Assembly: GCF_023159225.1 (NCBI RefSeq)
Contig: NW_025957123.1
Span: 1-64,000, forward strand
DNA: 64,000 nt
Reading direction: 5' to 3'
Source: Perognathus longimembris pacificus
Lineage: Eukaryota; Chordata; Mammalia; Rodentia; Heteromyidae
Part shown: piece by piece, positions 10,331 to 22,459 of the stretch
How positions within the stretch are numbered: the stretch's first letter is position 1
How the letters are laid out: each line of letters begins with the position of its first letter
Translations under genes and position numbers: made by a program
The notes under the pieces: model-generated
Databases searched by the model: none
What the model was told of the DNA's origin: nothing
Seen by the model: only the letters and a program-made list of their open reading frames with translations

Positions 10331-11295
10331 ATGGTTCCAGTAATATAATGAATTATGTACTTCCCAACCACAACACTGCAAGGGGATCACCAGTACCCAA
10401 GGTGTGTACAATTATGTTTGGAGACTGTGTAAACGAATCAAGGAACCCTTCCCTTGAGATTTCCTTTTTCATTTTAGCTCAATATTTTTCAACCATGAAC
10501 TATCTATTATGATCTCTAAATTGTTTTCCTAAAATCAACATCTTTTCCCACTGCACATATAGGTCCCCTTGTAAAGGAAGGAGAGATTCAGGACTCCTCT
10601 GTACCTAGGGATGATTTTAAGTATGGTGTCTTCATAGCTCTCAAGTGGTTGTTGAGAAAGAAATTTTTAGGAGCCCAAACTAAATGTCTACAACAGAACA
10701 CAGTCATCTCCTTTGAAGTATCCATTTAGTAGTGCTTTCATTCCAACCTCATTGGATCAAACAAAACCAGTGCCTAGTCATACTGTTACTTATATTTTAC
10801 TTTGCAATACTCAAGATGGAGTGAACGAGAGGGTTATTATTTCATCCCCATCAAACCAGTTCACTATAGGAAAAATTAACACCAGAAATCATAATGGAGT
10901 TTTCCTTTAGACAGAAAAGAGGAGATACAGCTTCTCCCCCCATTTGTACATGTCAACCACATATGGTTCCATCCTTGATAATGGACTCTAAGAGTATCAC
11001 TGGCTGCAATTGTACTATTGCAAAATGACGCAAATGGGGAGGGCTGGAGGGAAAAGCAGAGGACATGAAATGTGTCACAGTTGGCATTTCCTTATCCCAA
11101 CATTGGTGTAAACGCTATTGGGTGTCCATTACCCACCATACAAGACAAAGAAATAGAGTTCCATGTAAATTTTAATTGATGTGCCTGTCTTGTGGTTCCC
11201 TGCACTGGTCGAGAATATTTTACACACCACTATTGGAAGAAAAAATATGTGACTTTTTTGTAACTTGGTGCACATTGAATTTTACAATATATAAA
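10331..11295. other. unassigned sequence, duplicated at 21,601 onward
   Basis: This stretch is about 90% alike to 21,601-22,459 plus 23,798-23,921. Plus-strand frames at 10,327-10,512 and 10,713-10,910 are short and are not preserved as the same frames in the other copy. The context between ERV and R sequence suggests more ERV remnant, but I found no diagnostic motif. Confidence 0.4.
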
Positions 11296-13305
11296 CTCAC
11301 TTTGTGTTGTATTTCTTCTGTCCCTGACTTTTAGTAGTCACAGACATATTTCCTAGCGTTTCATGTAAATGACCAACTTTACCGACCTTGAGATATTCCA
11401 TATAAATCATTTCCCTTAGAAGAGGAGAGAAAAATCTTACTAGAGTCACTTTATTTTAGGCTGGCTTTGGGAATTTAGGGAACTCCCTCCAAGACTGTGA
11501 TGGGGACCCCGTGACCCAGAGATTTCCCAGCGTCAACTTTTGCATAAGTCTTTTGACAAATCCTCTAGTGGTGTTTTGTTTGTGTTTCATGCACTGACCT
11601 AAAATGGTCAGTGAGTGCTGGGTTGGTGACATGGTGACTTGGACACAAGTTTACACCCCTGCTTGAGAAAAGAGGCAAGATGTCATCCCTTCTTTTGGGA
11701 CCTCGTGGGTCAGGTTTTGTCTCGGTAGGCATTCTGTCATTACACTTGTCTCTTGGTTTTGTTGTTTCCTACTGTCTATTTCAGGGACTTAGATTGTCTC
11801 TAACTCTTCCTAATATCAACAGGTCATCTGTGTTCCTTGAAGGCACTGCCAGATGGCCTCATCAGGGTGTCATCTGGAGCATAGAGATATCCAGAGTGGA
11901 ACATCCTTAGGAGATGATACAGGGCACAGTGTTCTTTCTGTCACTCTGGCAGTCAACTTGTCAATGCCAGTCTTGCATTCCGTAGAAGAATATTGTTGAG
12001 CCTTACTTAGAAATTCGCTTAGAAATCTCATGACCCTGTGCAGCGGATGAATAACATTTTCTATAGTACAAACTGAGTTTCATTTTTACCTATTTGAACT
12101 GACACTACAGATTTTTATGTCAAGCAAACGATACTGAATATTTGATATCAATGTACTAAGTAGTGTCCAAGTAAAAACACAGCTTTATAAATATGAAATG
12201 TATTTTTATGATTTTCCTTGCTTCCCATGAAGTATCAATTCCTTTTCATCTTCCCTCTCACTGCTTTCATGGTTCCTTACTCCTATGTCCCACCCAGTCT
12301 CCCTTGTTCTCATCCTTCCTTCCTTTCTGCTTTCATTCCTTCCTGATTTCTTTTCTTCCCTCCTTATCTCTGTTTGTCACTCTCTCCTTCCCCAGGATTC
12401 CTTTTGGATCCTTCTTTCTCCATACTTCCACCTATAACTCCATCCCTCACACTGTTGATACAAACCACAATCCATCTGTCCCTGCCTCCCTGCCTGCCTG
12501 CATTCCTTCCCTCCTTTCTACCTTCTCTCCTGTCTTCTTTCCTGAATTCTTGTCTTCCTGTGCTTCATCACTCCATCCCTTTTCTTTATATCATTCATTG
12601 CTTCCCTCTCCTTTCTCTAGTTCCACAACTTTCCTTCTTACTTGGTACCTTCCATAGCTCCGGGTTTTTGGTATATTACCTCTTATCTTTTTTTAATCAT
12701 TTTTCATCATCATTGGGAACACTGTGGCTACTTGCTACTACGATTCTGTTGTAGAGTATGCTGTTGCCATGTGGCAAAAAGGACATACTCATGTCTAATA
12801 TGCTTTGGTCATTATGCACTTCCTGTTTAATATTGGTAACCCAAGACGACCAGGATGAGGACAAATTGATCATCATTGTGCAACACACGCATGCATGTAG
12901 ATGCAAGTTATATGAATAGTGGAGTTGGAAGTAAACAAGGCTCCTTGAGGGGAATGGATAGAAATGGGAAAATGGCCAATTGTTCACCCATGTTTGCCTA
13001 AGTTTCATATATCATTTGGAACACATCTTGGCCAGTTTCAAATTGAAGCACATGTTTGTTTGTTGATCTCTTTCATTAAGGTTGGTGTGACTGGAGTAAC
13101 TAACTCATTTGTCGCCCCGGGTAGTGAGTCATTTCCATTTGAATATAACCCATTATTTATGCTATAGTTTAATTTGAACTAATGGTCAATTGGCAATGAT
13201 GCTAACCTCTTAGATAAATGCATGGAAATGCCTTGAGAAGTTTGGGTTTTTACAGCCCAAGTGGTAGTCTCAACATATTGATGTCTGAAAACATGAGATG
13301 AAGCA
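11296..13305. repeat. R block copy R2
   Basis: This is a full R block: 'cactttgtgttgtattt' at the start, 'aatgaccaactttaccgacc' at 11,367, a polypyrimidine tract at about 12,230-12,650, and 'tgtctgaaaacatgagatgaagc' at the end. It lies just downstream of the HSFY pseudogene (minus strand). From 12,621 on it is near-identical to the window start. Its left part pairs with R4 at about 90%. Confidence 0.85.
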
Positions 13306-13412
13306 CATCCACTGTTGAAATAAAGCAACATTTTAGTTTTATTTGCTATTGGCCTATAAGAAACAATACAGTTGAATGACCCTTCATAGTTTAAATAAAG
13401 CTGGGCAGAGGC

Positions 13413-13418
13413 TTTATT
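13413..13418 (-). promoter_or_regulatory. poly(A) signal of HSFY-like copy 2
   Basis: A single minus-strand AATAAA about 25 nt after the stop position corresponds to one of the two overlapping hexamers of copy 1. Confidence 0.4.
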
Positions 13419-13441
13419 CATTATAACAATACACATCGAAA

Positions 13442-15351
13442 TTAATTTTCCTCCCAACTCTGGCACTGGCTTGGGATATTACTCTCTTTCTGTTCCTTGT
13501 AAATTGGTGCTATTAAATGATGATATTCTGAAAATGCTGCGGCAGATATTTCGCGTGTGGTGGCATTGGAGCACAGTTGACTGGATGCTGTCACTAGCAT
13601 GCTTGAATGTGGCGATACGTAGGCAATAAAATCAGAATATCCAAGTGGAATAGCTGAAGTTGGCATCATCTCTCTGAAATTATCGTTTGATAATCGATGT
13701 GATTTTTGATATTGAGAATTATAACTTTTATCAAAATTCACAAAGCAGTCATGTGCCTGGAGGGAGCTGTTGTTTGACAGCACATGAAGTGTGGTCAAAT
13801 GACTAGACTTGGCTCCCTGATCCATAATCTTTTTGTGTGAATGTCTGACGGAAGAATCTCTGACAGGATTGTCATTTTTTGAGTAAATGTGCTGCAGTTG
13901 CCAGCATGTGCGTGCCAGATGGCTGGGGTCTATGAGACAGCAGTGAACTTCGTGATGTTGAAAGGATTCCTTCAGTACTAGTGTCAGAGACTAAATCTGT
14001 TTTGGGATTACTGGCATTACCCTCATGTCCCAGGTGCAGTTGTTCATCCAGCTGCACAGGCAATGATTCACTTGTTACAGAAAACTTTTTAATCCTGACT
14101 TTTCGTCTTATTCTTGCTAACAGTTAAGGACATCCTTGTTTGAAATTTGGATTCTGGTAGCACAGAAACTAAAACAAAAGGAGAAAGTTACTTGGAGACA
14201 TTTGAAGCAGAGAGACTCAGAGCCAAACCTAGCCAAAGGAGATGAATTACCATTTACTCTCAATGGCAAAGGAGTCAATTGACGCATAAATACTTTAACT
14301 ATATGCAGGGCTTAGTAGAAGAGAAACAGATAAATACAACAATGTTCTGAACCAATTGGATCTGCCACGTTGAACACAGAGAATCTGTTATGTGGTTTTG
14401 TATACAGTCCAAAGGTGTAATTCTAATTGGCTAGCGATATTTCTGTAAATTCTAATGGTGAAGTCAAAATTTGTCCTTTACGAAGTGAACCTTTCTTTCC
14501 GTTTCATTTTGTTTGGCCAGTCCTGGGCCTGGGACTCAGGGTCTAAGCATCGTCCCTGTCTTCTTCCCGCTCAAGGCTAGCACTCTGCCACCTGAGCCAC
14601 AGCGACCCTTCTAGCCGTTTTCCACATATAGGTGGTGCTGGGGAATTGAACTGAGAGCTTCTTGTATAGGAGGCAAGCACTCTTGCCATAGGCCATATTC
14701 CCAGCCCTTTCCGTTACATTTGAAAGTAATTTGAGCTTTGGTATTTCTCTAGTTCACTGATAGAAGAAACAGGTGTACCAAGAGAGGTATGCATAGCTAT
14801 GTAAGGGAAAAGAAAATTGAAATTACCTTCCTTAAAGACGAGCCTTCCTCTTCCTCAGTCAAGAAGTCAAGCAGAGAAGCAGAACGATCAAATTGGTGAT
14901 GAAGTTTACTGAACCCGTACAGATTCAGCTGTCGAATTACACTTTTCATGCTGTTCGTTTCAAATATCTTGAAAGGATATTTCCGTCCCAAAATTTCTTC
15001 TTTAAATACATCTTCATTAATGACAACAGAAGTTCCCTCCTCACCCCACCAAATTGACTTGAATTTGTCACTTTCTACTATTGTCCAAAGCTTTCTGGGA
15101 AAAGTCAGGGAAAGAAAATCAGGGTCTGGAACCGATTCCAAGTCACAATCCTGGGATGGTAGTCCTTGGACCCAAGATGCCTGACACAAAGCTTGAAAAG
15201 CCAATTCCTCAACCACAGACCTTAATGCCGCCTCCTCTGCGAGTGAGGGTTCCCACTAGGAGGGTAGGTTAGAGGTCTCTGCACCTGTACAGCTCTGTTG
15301 GAACGTATTAGGCACATTTGAAAAATGTTCCTTCATGTCAGTTTCCTGCAT
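13442..15351 (-). pseudogene. HSFY: HSFY-like heat shock transcription factor, disrupted copy 2
   Basis: This is the paralogue of 823-2730 with the same two-exon layout: exon 1 15351-14827, intron 14826-14169, exon 2 14168-13442. Splice sites are kept. Two lesions break it. Codon 32 is TAG (15258-15256), where copy 1 has TGG. The T run at 13875-13880 has six bases instead of five, a +1 frameshift at about codon 272 that stops within a few codons. The DNA-binding domain itself (FPRKLW to RQLNLYGFSK) stays readable, but only a non-ATG restart downstream of the stop could express it. Nucleotide differences from copy 1 are few, so decay is recent. Confidence 0.88.
14511..14706 (-). mobile_element. 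ID-like SINE in the intron of HSFY copy 2
   Basis: Orthologous to the SINE at 1,890-2,085. The left target duplication has drifted (CTTTCCGTTTCATTT at 14,495-14,509), while the right one remains CTTTCCGTTACATTT. Confidence 0.93.
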
Positions 15352-16350
15352 GTTCAAGTCCTCATCCCATCTGCAGAGTAGGGTACACTTAAGGGTACAG
15401 CTTAAGGAGTCCTAGAGGGTAGCTATGTCTGCTCAAGTAGGTCTAGCACACAGCTAGACCATAATGAGCATTCTGTGACATCACAAAAACGTCTTTGGTC
15501 TCCTACCATGTGCTAGGTAACCAGTCAGAAGCTTTCCTAGAAACTCTGATGCTAATCCTTTTATCCTAAATTGGAGACTGAATTTTCCTCTGTGGATAAT
15601 GTGTGTACCTATGAGTCCAATAGAATCCTGCACATTGACATGGGAATCAATCAGCTGGTCAGACTCTGCTATGCCTAAAAGTTATTTTTTGGCATTCACT
15701 GCCTCTTGCCTTTCTAGCTTAATGTCCAGAGGCGAGGGCTGCCTACTTGCACTTCCCAAATGTGATGGAAGTTGATGACAGATCTGTTATATTAACATGA
15801 GTCTTCCAACAATGAGCATGTTAGTCAGTGTTTCATAATGACAGGGACAATGTACCAGTCCTGTCTGAAAACATGATTATGAAAATATTCCTGAAAATTC
15901 AGTTGCTGACATTATTAGGGTTGGCAATTTTCACTGTATGGGATGATCTCACAGAAAGAGCTAAAACTGGCACAAGGAATTCCTGTGACACTATATCTGC
16001 AGGAAGGGAAGCTACAGATAAAAGCACAATACTTTGATGTTGTCATCTCACAAGTGGATGCGAGTATAAAATGGATAAACTGTAGATATCCTACAATGCT
16101 GCAACTCATCTTCTGTGAAATTATCTGCCATTTTTTTCTATTTCAATTAACTTAGAGAAGTGAAGAAATAAAATTGTTTCAGATGGAAACCTGTGAGATA
16201 ATGTGCATGATTTCATTTTCATTTCTCATCTATTTACTAATGGACTCTTCAATACTGCATACAGAATAATGAGCCCCAAGCCTTGAGGTAAAAAGCAGTG
16301 CAAGTGTAAACATAGGGTCCTATTCCAGCCATAGCAACTGCAAGCCATTC
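15352..16350 (-). promoter_or_regulatory. 5' flank of HSFY-like copy 2
   Basis: Paralogous to 2,731-3,721. The CRE-like TGATGTCA is kept at 15,476-15,483. A short insertion near 15,390 ('aagggtacagctt') duplicates neighbouring bases relative to copy 1. Segment 15,507-15,625 is the likely template of 17,391-17,509. Confidence 0.5.
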
Positions 16351-16569
16351 TTTTATTTATTTATTTATTTATTTTTTGCCAGTCCTGGGCCTTGGACTCA
16401 AGGCCTGAGCACTGTCCCTGGCTTCTTCCCGCTCAAGGCTAGCACTCTGCCACTTGAGCTACAGTGCCGCTTCTGGCTGTTTTCTGTATATGTGGTGCTG
16501 GGGAATCGAACCTAGGGCCTCCTGTATCCGAGGCCGGCTGTCTTGCCACTAGGCTATATCCCCAGCCCC
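16351..16569 (-). mobile_element. ID-like SINE with short (TTTA)n tail
   Basis: Paralogue of the SINE at 3,722-3,973. The tetranucleotide tail is only about 22 bp here, against about 57 bp in copy 1. Confidence 0.9.
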
Positions 16570-17034
16570 ACAAGCGTTTCTTGGATATAATAAAACCTAG
16601 GTTTCATTGTGATAGGTCCTGAGCAGTGAAAATGACATATTATTACAATCCCACAGTTACAGCAGGCTGAGAAATAAGAACTGCTGTTGAAATGTAGAAG
16701 CTACTTGACCGCCATGAGTGAATGTGGGGGTGTTTAGTCTCCCAAGCTCTCGTGTACTGCGGAGATTTGGGAAAAAATGCCCCTCCCTGATGAGCCAAGA
16801 AGAGGAAAAGAGGGCAGACAGACTTCTATCCCAGCCCCACTTTCCTCAGAGGACAAACAGACAGTCTGGGAACCAAGTCAATGCTAAGACTCATTTAATG
16901 GTAGAAAGAGCTGCACTTTTAAACGGGTGGGAGGGTGGCGGAAGGGGAGGAGTAGAATCGCCTATTAATGATACAAAGCACCTGGGGCGGGAGTGCCCCA
17001 CAAGTAATGATTTGCAGGTCCTTTACCTAAAAGC

Positions 17035-17390
17035 TCACCTACACACAACCACAAACACAGAAATACACAGACATTCACACCCCTAGATCAACAAGATCTC
17101 CCAAATCCACATGCATAGATAGTGGAACTATGACATCCCATTGAACAGAGGGAGACTTAGCCTCAGCAAGGATTTCTGACACCCTTTCCTGGAACTCCTG
17201 GGGTCCAGTTGAGGAAAACTCACCTACACACAACCACAAACAAGCAGAAATACACACACATTCACTCCGCTAGTTCAACAAGATCTCCCAAATCCAAAAG
17301 CATAGACAGTGGAACTATGACATCCCATTGAACAGAGGGAGACTTAGCCTCAGCAAGGATTTCTGACACCCTTTTCTGGAACTCCTGGGG
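17035..17390. repeat. 187-bp direct repeats upstream of HSFY copy 2, truncated
   Basis: Two units start at 17,035 and about 17,219. The second is cut off at 'actcctgggg' (17,390), where the sequence switches to a different part of the HSFY flank. The preceding 16,570-17,034 sequence matches 3,974-4,437. Confidence 0.8.
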
Positions 17391-17509
17391 TCTCCTACCA
17401 TGTGCTAGGTAACCAGTCAGAAGCTTTCTTAGAAACTCTGATGCTAATCCTTTTATCCTAAATTGGAGACTGAATTTTCCTCTGTGGATAATGTGTGTAC
17501 CTATGAGTC
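17391..17509 (+). repeat. 119-bp templated segment at the rearrangement junction
   Basis: This is a near-identical third copy (one visible mismatch, c to t) of 15,507-15,625 and 2,871-2,989, in direct orientation. It is joined on the left to the truncated 187-bp repeat and on the right to the R block. Short shared bases (ggtc; ct) sit at the joins. Confidence 0.85.
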
Positions 17510-19405
17510 TTTACCGACCTTGAGATATCACATATAACTCATTTTCCTTCAATGAGAAAAGAAAATTCTTATTAGAGTTACTTTATTTTAGTATGGCTTT
17601 GGGAATTTATCGAACACCCCCAAGACGGCGATGGGGATCCTGTGACCCATAGTCTTCCAGAGTCAACTTTTGCATAAGTCCTTTCTAAAATCCTCTAGTA
17701 GTTAGTGCTTTGTGTTTCATGTCCTGACTGAAACAGGTCAGTGTGTGTTGGGTAGGTGATGTGGTGACTTGGACACAAGTATGCACCCCTAACTGAAAAA
17801 CGTGCAAGAGTTCATCCCTCCTTTTGGTTGCATGTGGGTCAGGTTTTGTCTCTGTGGACATTCTGTCATTAAACTTCTCTCGTGGTTTTGTTGTTTCTTA
17901 CTGTCTATTTGGGGGCTGTAGATTTTCTCTAACTCTTTCCAATATCAAGCAAGTCTTCTGTGTTCCTTGAAGGCACTGCCAGTTGGTCTCAGTAGGGTGT
18001 CATCTGGAGGATAGAAATATCCAGAGGGGAGGATCCCCTTGAGATGTTTCAGGGTACAGTGATCATTCTGTCACTCTGAGGGTCAACTTGTCAATGCCTG
18101 TCTTGCATTCCGTAGAAGATACTTTGTCAATTACTTAGAAATTGACTTAAAATCTTATGACCTGGTGCAGTGGATGAATAATATTTTCTATAGTACAAAC
18201 TGAGTTTCATTTTTTTCCCTATTTGAAATGACACTACAGCATTGTTTGTCAGATCAATGATATTGAATATCTGATATCAGTGTACTAATTAGTGTCCAAA
18301 TAGAAGCACATTTTTATAAATGTACTATGTATTTTTATGAATTTCCTTGCTTCCCACCAATATCCTCTCTTTTTCATCTGACCTCTCAATGCTTTCATAT
18401 ATCCTTACTTCTACCTCCAACGTAGGCTCCCTTGCTCTCATCTTTCCTTCCTTTCTGCTATCATTCCATCCTGCTACCTTTTCTTCCTTCCTTATCTCCC
18501 TTCATCACTCTCCTTCTGCAGGATTACGTTCAAATCCTCTTCCTCCATATTTCCACCATTAACTCGGAATCACCCACTGTCGATACAAACCACAATCCAT
18601 TTCTCCCTGTCTCCTTACCTGTCTGCATACCTTCCCTCCTTGTACCTTCCCTACTGTTTTCCTTGGCTTCATCACCCCGTCCCTTTTTTGTATATCATTC
18701 ATTCCTTGCCTCTCTTTCTTACTTTCCATAACTTTCCTTCTTATTTTTACCTTACTTACGTCTTGATTTATGGTACTTTACCTTTTATCTTATTTTTATC
18801 CTTTTTTTTCTCATCATAATGAACACTGTGGCTACTTGCTACTACTATTCTGTTGTGTGACACGCTTTTGCCATTTGGCAAAATGGACATACTTATGTCT
18901 AAGATATATTTTGTTCATTTTGCACTTCCTGATTAAAATAGGTTACCCACCACAACCAGGATGAGGACAACTTGATCACCATTATGGTAGACATGCATGT
19001 GTGTAGAGGCCAGCTATATGAAGCTAGAAGTAACTAAGGAACCTAGAAGGGAATGGATAGAAATAGGAAAATTGCCAATCGTTCACCCCATTTCTTGCCA
19101 AAGTTTCATATCGTTTGGAATACTCCAAGGGCACTTTGAGATTTAAGCACGTTTGTATTTTGATCTCTTTTATTAGGTACCAGTACTGGAGGAATTGGCT
19201 CATTTGTTGCCCCAGCTAATGTGTCATTTGCATTTGAATATAACCTATTATATATTCCATAGACCTATAATTCAACCAGCGGTCAATGGGCAATGTTGCT
19301 AACCACTTAGATAAATGGATGGAAATGACATGAGAAGATTGGGTTTTTACAGCCCAAGAGGTAGTCTCTACATATTGATGTCTGGAAATATGACAAGAAG
19401 ACATT
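17510..19405. repeat. R block copy R3, left-truncated
   Basis: It begins abruptly at 'tttaccgacc', inside the R block, and continues colinear with R1. The polypyrimidine tract is at about 18,350-18,750. It ends at 'tgtctggaaatatgac'. The open frames in the tract are compositional. Confidence 0.85.
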
Positions 19406-20310
19406 CCCGGGCCTTTCCCATTTTATGATTTGAACCCAAAAAATGTCAGAAGACCAAAAACTACTTTCTCCCCTAGAGTTTGTGTTAGCTGAGGCACCGA
19501 CAAAAATTAAAGGAACCAGAGTGAGCTGCCGGGATAGAGATAAAACTAGCAGGCACTGCAGCCGTGATTTTTATTTCTCCATTAGAATCCTGATCTATCA
19601 CTCCTGGAAGAATACGTATGCCCCTCAGTGCAGAGCTGCTGCGACCATACAATAAGCCAACCGATTCCCTTGGAAGGGGGCTAAGAACTCACGTAGGAAG
19701 GGCCTGAAATCCCATTTCTGAAGTCAGTGCTGTGCAGGTAAAGGAACCGAGATCCAGTCCTGCAATTCCTATTGTTGCTCAGAGGAGACTTGAAACTGAT
19801 TGTTGCTGCAGGTGGTTTGGGGATAGGCTTGAGTTCAGGGGAAGCAAGGAACCGCCCCAAATTTTTTCTGTGGGGTGAGGAGATGGCTCCTCTGCCAGTT
19901 TATTGAAATCTGGCGACCAGAGTCATTCAAAGTAGCTCAGCAATTTGTAACACAATGCTTCCCATTTTTACAACAGGGACAAATTTCAGTAATAGCTCTC
20001 CTTTTCTGATTAGGTCAGTGAGCCATTAAGTCGTCCATTTGTCTGCAGGACAAACAGATGCTGGGAATCCCAGCAGTACATAGATGTCCCTGTCGCCTTC
20101 TCCCCATACAGGACTCTGTGACCGAACTCTGTCACAGTCTGCCCTTGGAGCATTGCAGCCAGCGTGAGGCCCTGCACAAGGGATGGCCCCCTGTCTGCAC
20201 AAAGCCGAATATAGTCATTTATTCCTCCTTTTTTCTTAGAAGGCCTGATAGCTGCTTGGTAATTTGGGCATAAAGTTTTAGTAGCCAAGGTTTCAAGAAT
20301 GACTTGAGTA

Positions 20311-20524
20311 TGCCGGGAATATGGCCTAGTGGCAAGAGTGCTTGGCTCATATATATGAAGCCCTGGGTTCTATACCACAGCACCACATATATAGAAAATG
20401 GCCAGAAGTGGCGCTGTGGCTCAAGTAGCAGAGTGCTAGCCTAGAGCAAAAAGAAGCCAGGGACAGTGCTCAGGCCCTGAGTTGAAGACCCAGGATTGGC
20501 CAATGAATAAATAAATAAATAAAT
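20311..20524 (+). mobile_element. ID-like SINE inside ERV fragment, copy 2
   Basis: Paralogue of the SINE at 9,087-9,297, with the same flanking AAGAATGACTTGAGT-type duplication. Its (AAAT)n tail is slightly longer. Confidence 0.93.
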
Positions 20525-20580
20525 AAGAATAACTTGAGTGAACGTCACTGTAGGGCCATATTGAACACGAGAATACTTTA

Positions 20581-20715
20581 GATCTCTTATTTGTTTAAAT
20601 GTCAAAGCCTGATGAACACTTTTGTTACCTTCATCCTCCCATTTGATCTCTTGTTTAGATCTCTTATTTGTTTAAATGTCAAAGCCTGATGAACTCTTTT
20701 GTTACCTTCATCCTG
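20581..20715. repeat. 77-bp tandem duplication private to ERV copy 2
   Basis: 'gatctcttatttgtttaaat' starts at both 20,581 and 20,658, and the following 55 bp are repeated with one or two changes. The other copy (about 9,354 onward) has a single unit. Confidence 0.85.
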
Positions 20716-21240
20716 CCTATCAGGGAATAAAGGAAAACCAGAAATGTCCTCCCTTCTTGAGCCTGAGTCAAGGAAATGTGCCACGCTTACGGGTAGGGGG
20801 ACCAGGCACCTTTAACAGCACAGGCTGAGATGGTAGTAGCTGTGAGACCCTATCAGGCATAAGTTGGGGTGGGAAAGCATCAAAGTCCGCCAGGATTCTG
20901 GGCAGGGCCCACAATTCTCTACCTTTACAGGAGTTTACTGATTTGGATGATGTTGTGAAAATAGGGCTATAATTGATACCAAAATTTTCTCCACATGGGT
21001 CAATCTGCCTTTAGTAGGTTCATTACATAACTTTTCCTCAGTGTCTCAGCCATCTGAGTCTTCCTTAATATCTATCCCAATGGGTTGAGATCTTTTTTAA
21101 TTTTCTCAACGCTTCCCAAACAGCTGCAAAAGCTTGTGGGTTGGGTGATGCTGATCAAGTCCCTGTACAGTTTCTCTGTTCGACTGAATCTAATCCGGTC
21201 AAAGCATTAATTCTAACGGAGTCAGATTAGGACCATAACC

Positions 21241-21600
21241 TACTTCAAGCCAAACTACTTCCTCTTTTTTGTTCATTTTATTTTTTCCTTTATTGTCAGA
21301 GTTATGTACCGAAGGATTAGAAGTTCATATGGAAGTCAGTAATATATTTCTAGTTCATCATGTTACCTCCTCCGTCACCCCCCACTTCCAACTCCCTTGT
21401 CTCGTGCCCCATATAAGTTGTAGTATTGGTTTACACAAATGTTTTTGTAAATTTTGCTTTTGCAGATATTTGCATTTTTATGCATTGGCCCATGATTTTA
21501 GCATAAACTGTCTCTTTACTAGTATTTATACAGGAATCAAATTATTGACTTTTTTCTTCCACTAGTTTGTGGGGCAACTGTGTATACAATCTTGTCTGAC
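21241..21600 (-). mobile_element. old L1 3'UTR fragment, copy 2
   Basis: Paralogue of 9,959-10,330, retaining the 'ttattgtcagagttatg' and 'ggtttacacaaatg' landmarks. Confidence 0.55.
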
Positions 21601-22459
21601 CAAGAGGAATTTGGCCAAGCTAATATTCATTGAATGGATCCAGTAATATAATGTATTATGTACGTCCCAACATTAACACTGCAAGGCGATCACCAGTACC
21701 AAGGTGTGTACAATTATGTTTGGAGACTAAACCAATCAAGGAACCCTTCCCTTGAGACTTCCTTTTTCATTTTAGCTCCATGTTTTTCAACCATGAACTC
21801 TTATGATCTCCAAATTGATTTCCTGAATCAACAACTTTTCCCACTGCACATATAGGTCCCCTTGTAAAGGAAGAAGAGATTCAGCCTCTTCTGTTCCTTG
21901 GGATGATTTTAAATATGGTGTCTTCATAGCTCGCAAGCGGTTGTTGAGAAAGATGTTTGTAGGAGCCCAAACTAAATGTCTACAACAGAAGACTATCTTC
22001 TCCTTTGAAGTATCCATTCAGTATGCGTAAATTCCAACATAATTGGATCAAACAAAACCCGTGCCTAGTCATACTGTTACATAGATTTTACATTGCAATA
22101 CTCAAGATGGAGTGAATGAGAGGGTTCTTAAGTCATCCCCATCAAACCAGTTCACTTCAGGAAGAATTAACAACAGAAATCATAATGGAGTTTTGCTTTT
22201 AAACATAAAATAGGAGATACAGCTTCTCAGCCCATTTGTACATATAAACCACATATGGTTCTATCTTTGATAATGTACTCTAAGAGTATCACTTGCTGCA
22301 ATTATATGATTGCAAAATGAAACAAATTGGGAGGTCTGGAGGGAAAAGCAGATGACATTAAATGAGTCACAGTTGGCTTTTCTTTATCCCAACATTGGTG
22401 TAAACACTATTGGGTGTCCATTACCCACCATACAAGACAAAGAAATAGAGTTCCATATA
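21601..22459. other. unassigned sequence, copy of 10,331 onward
   Basis: Colinear with 10,331-11,168. No convincing gene is seen. The young L1 at 22,460 separates it from its continuation at 23,798-23,921. Confidence 0.4.

Larger units (their letters stand above)
19406..21240 (-). pseudogene. class II ERV gag-pro fragment, copy 2
   Basis: Paralogue of 8,176-9,958. The minus strand retains a 92-codon open stretch (20,288-20,010) with capsid C-terminal character, including a YIRLCADRGP segment. Nucleocapsid and dUTPase-like remnants follow at lower coordinates. It is interrupted by the shared SINE and carries a private 77-bp duplication. It is not functional. Confidence 0.7.

Noticed and set aside
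13442..15351. Functional second HSFY gene using a downstream start
   Set aside because: No ATG precedes the DNA-binding domain after the stop at codon 32, and the exon 2 frameshift would still remove the C-terminal third.
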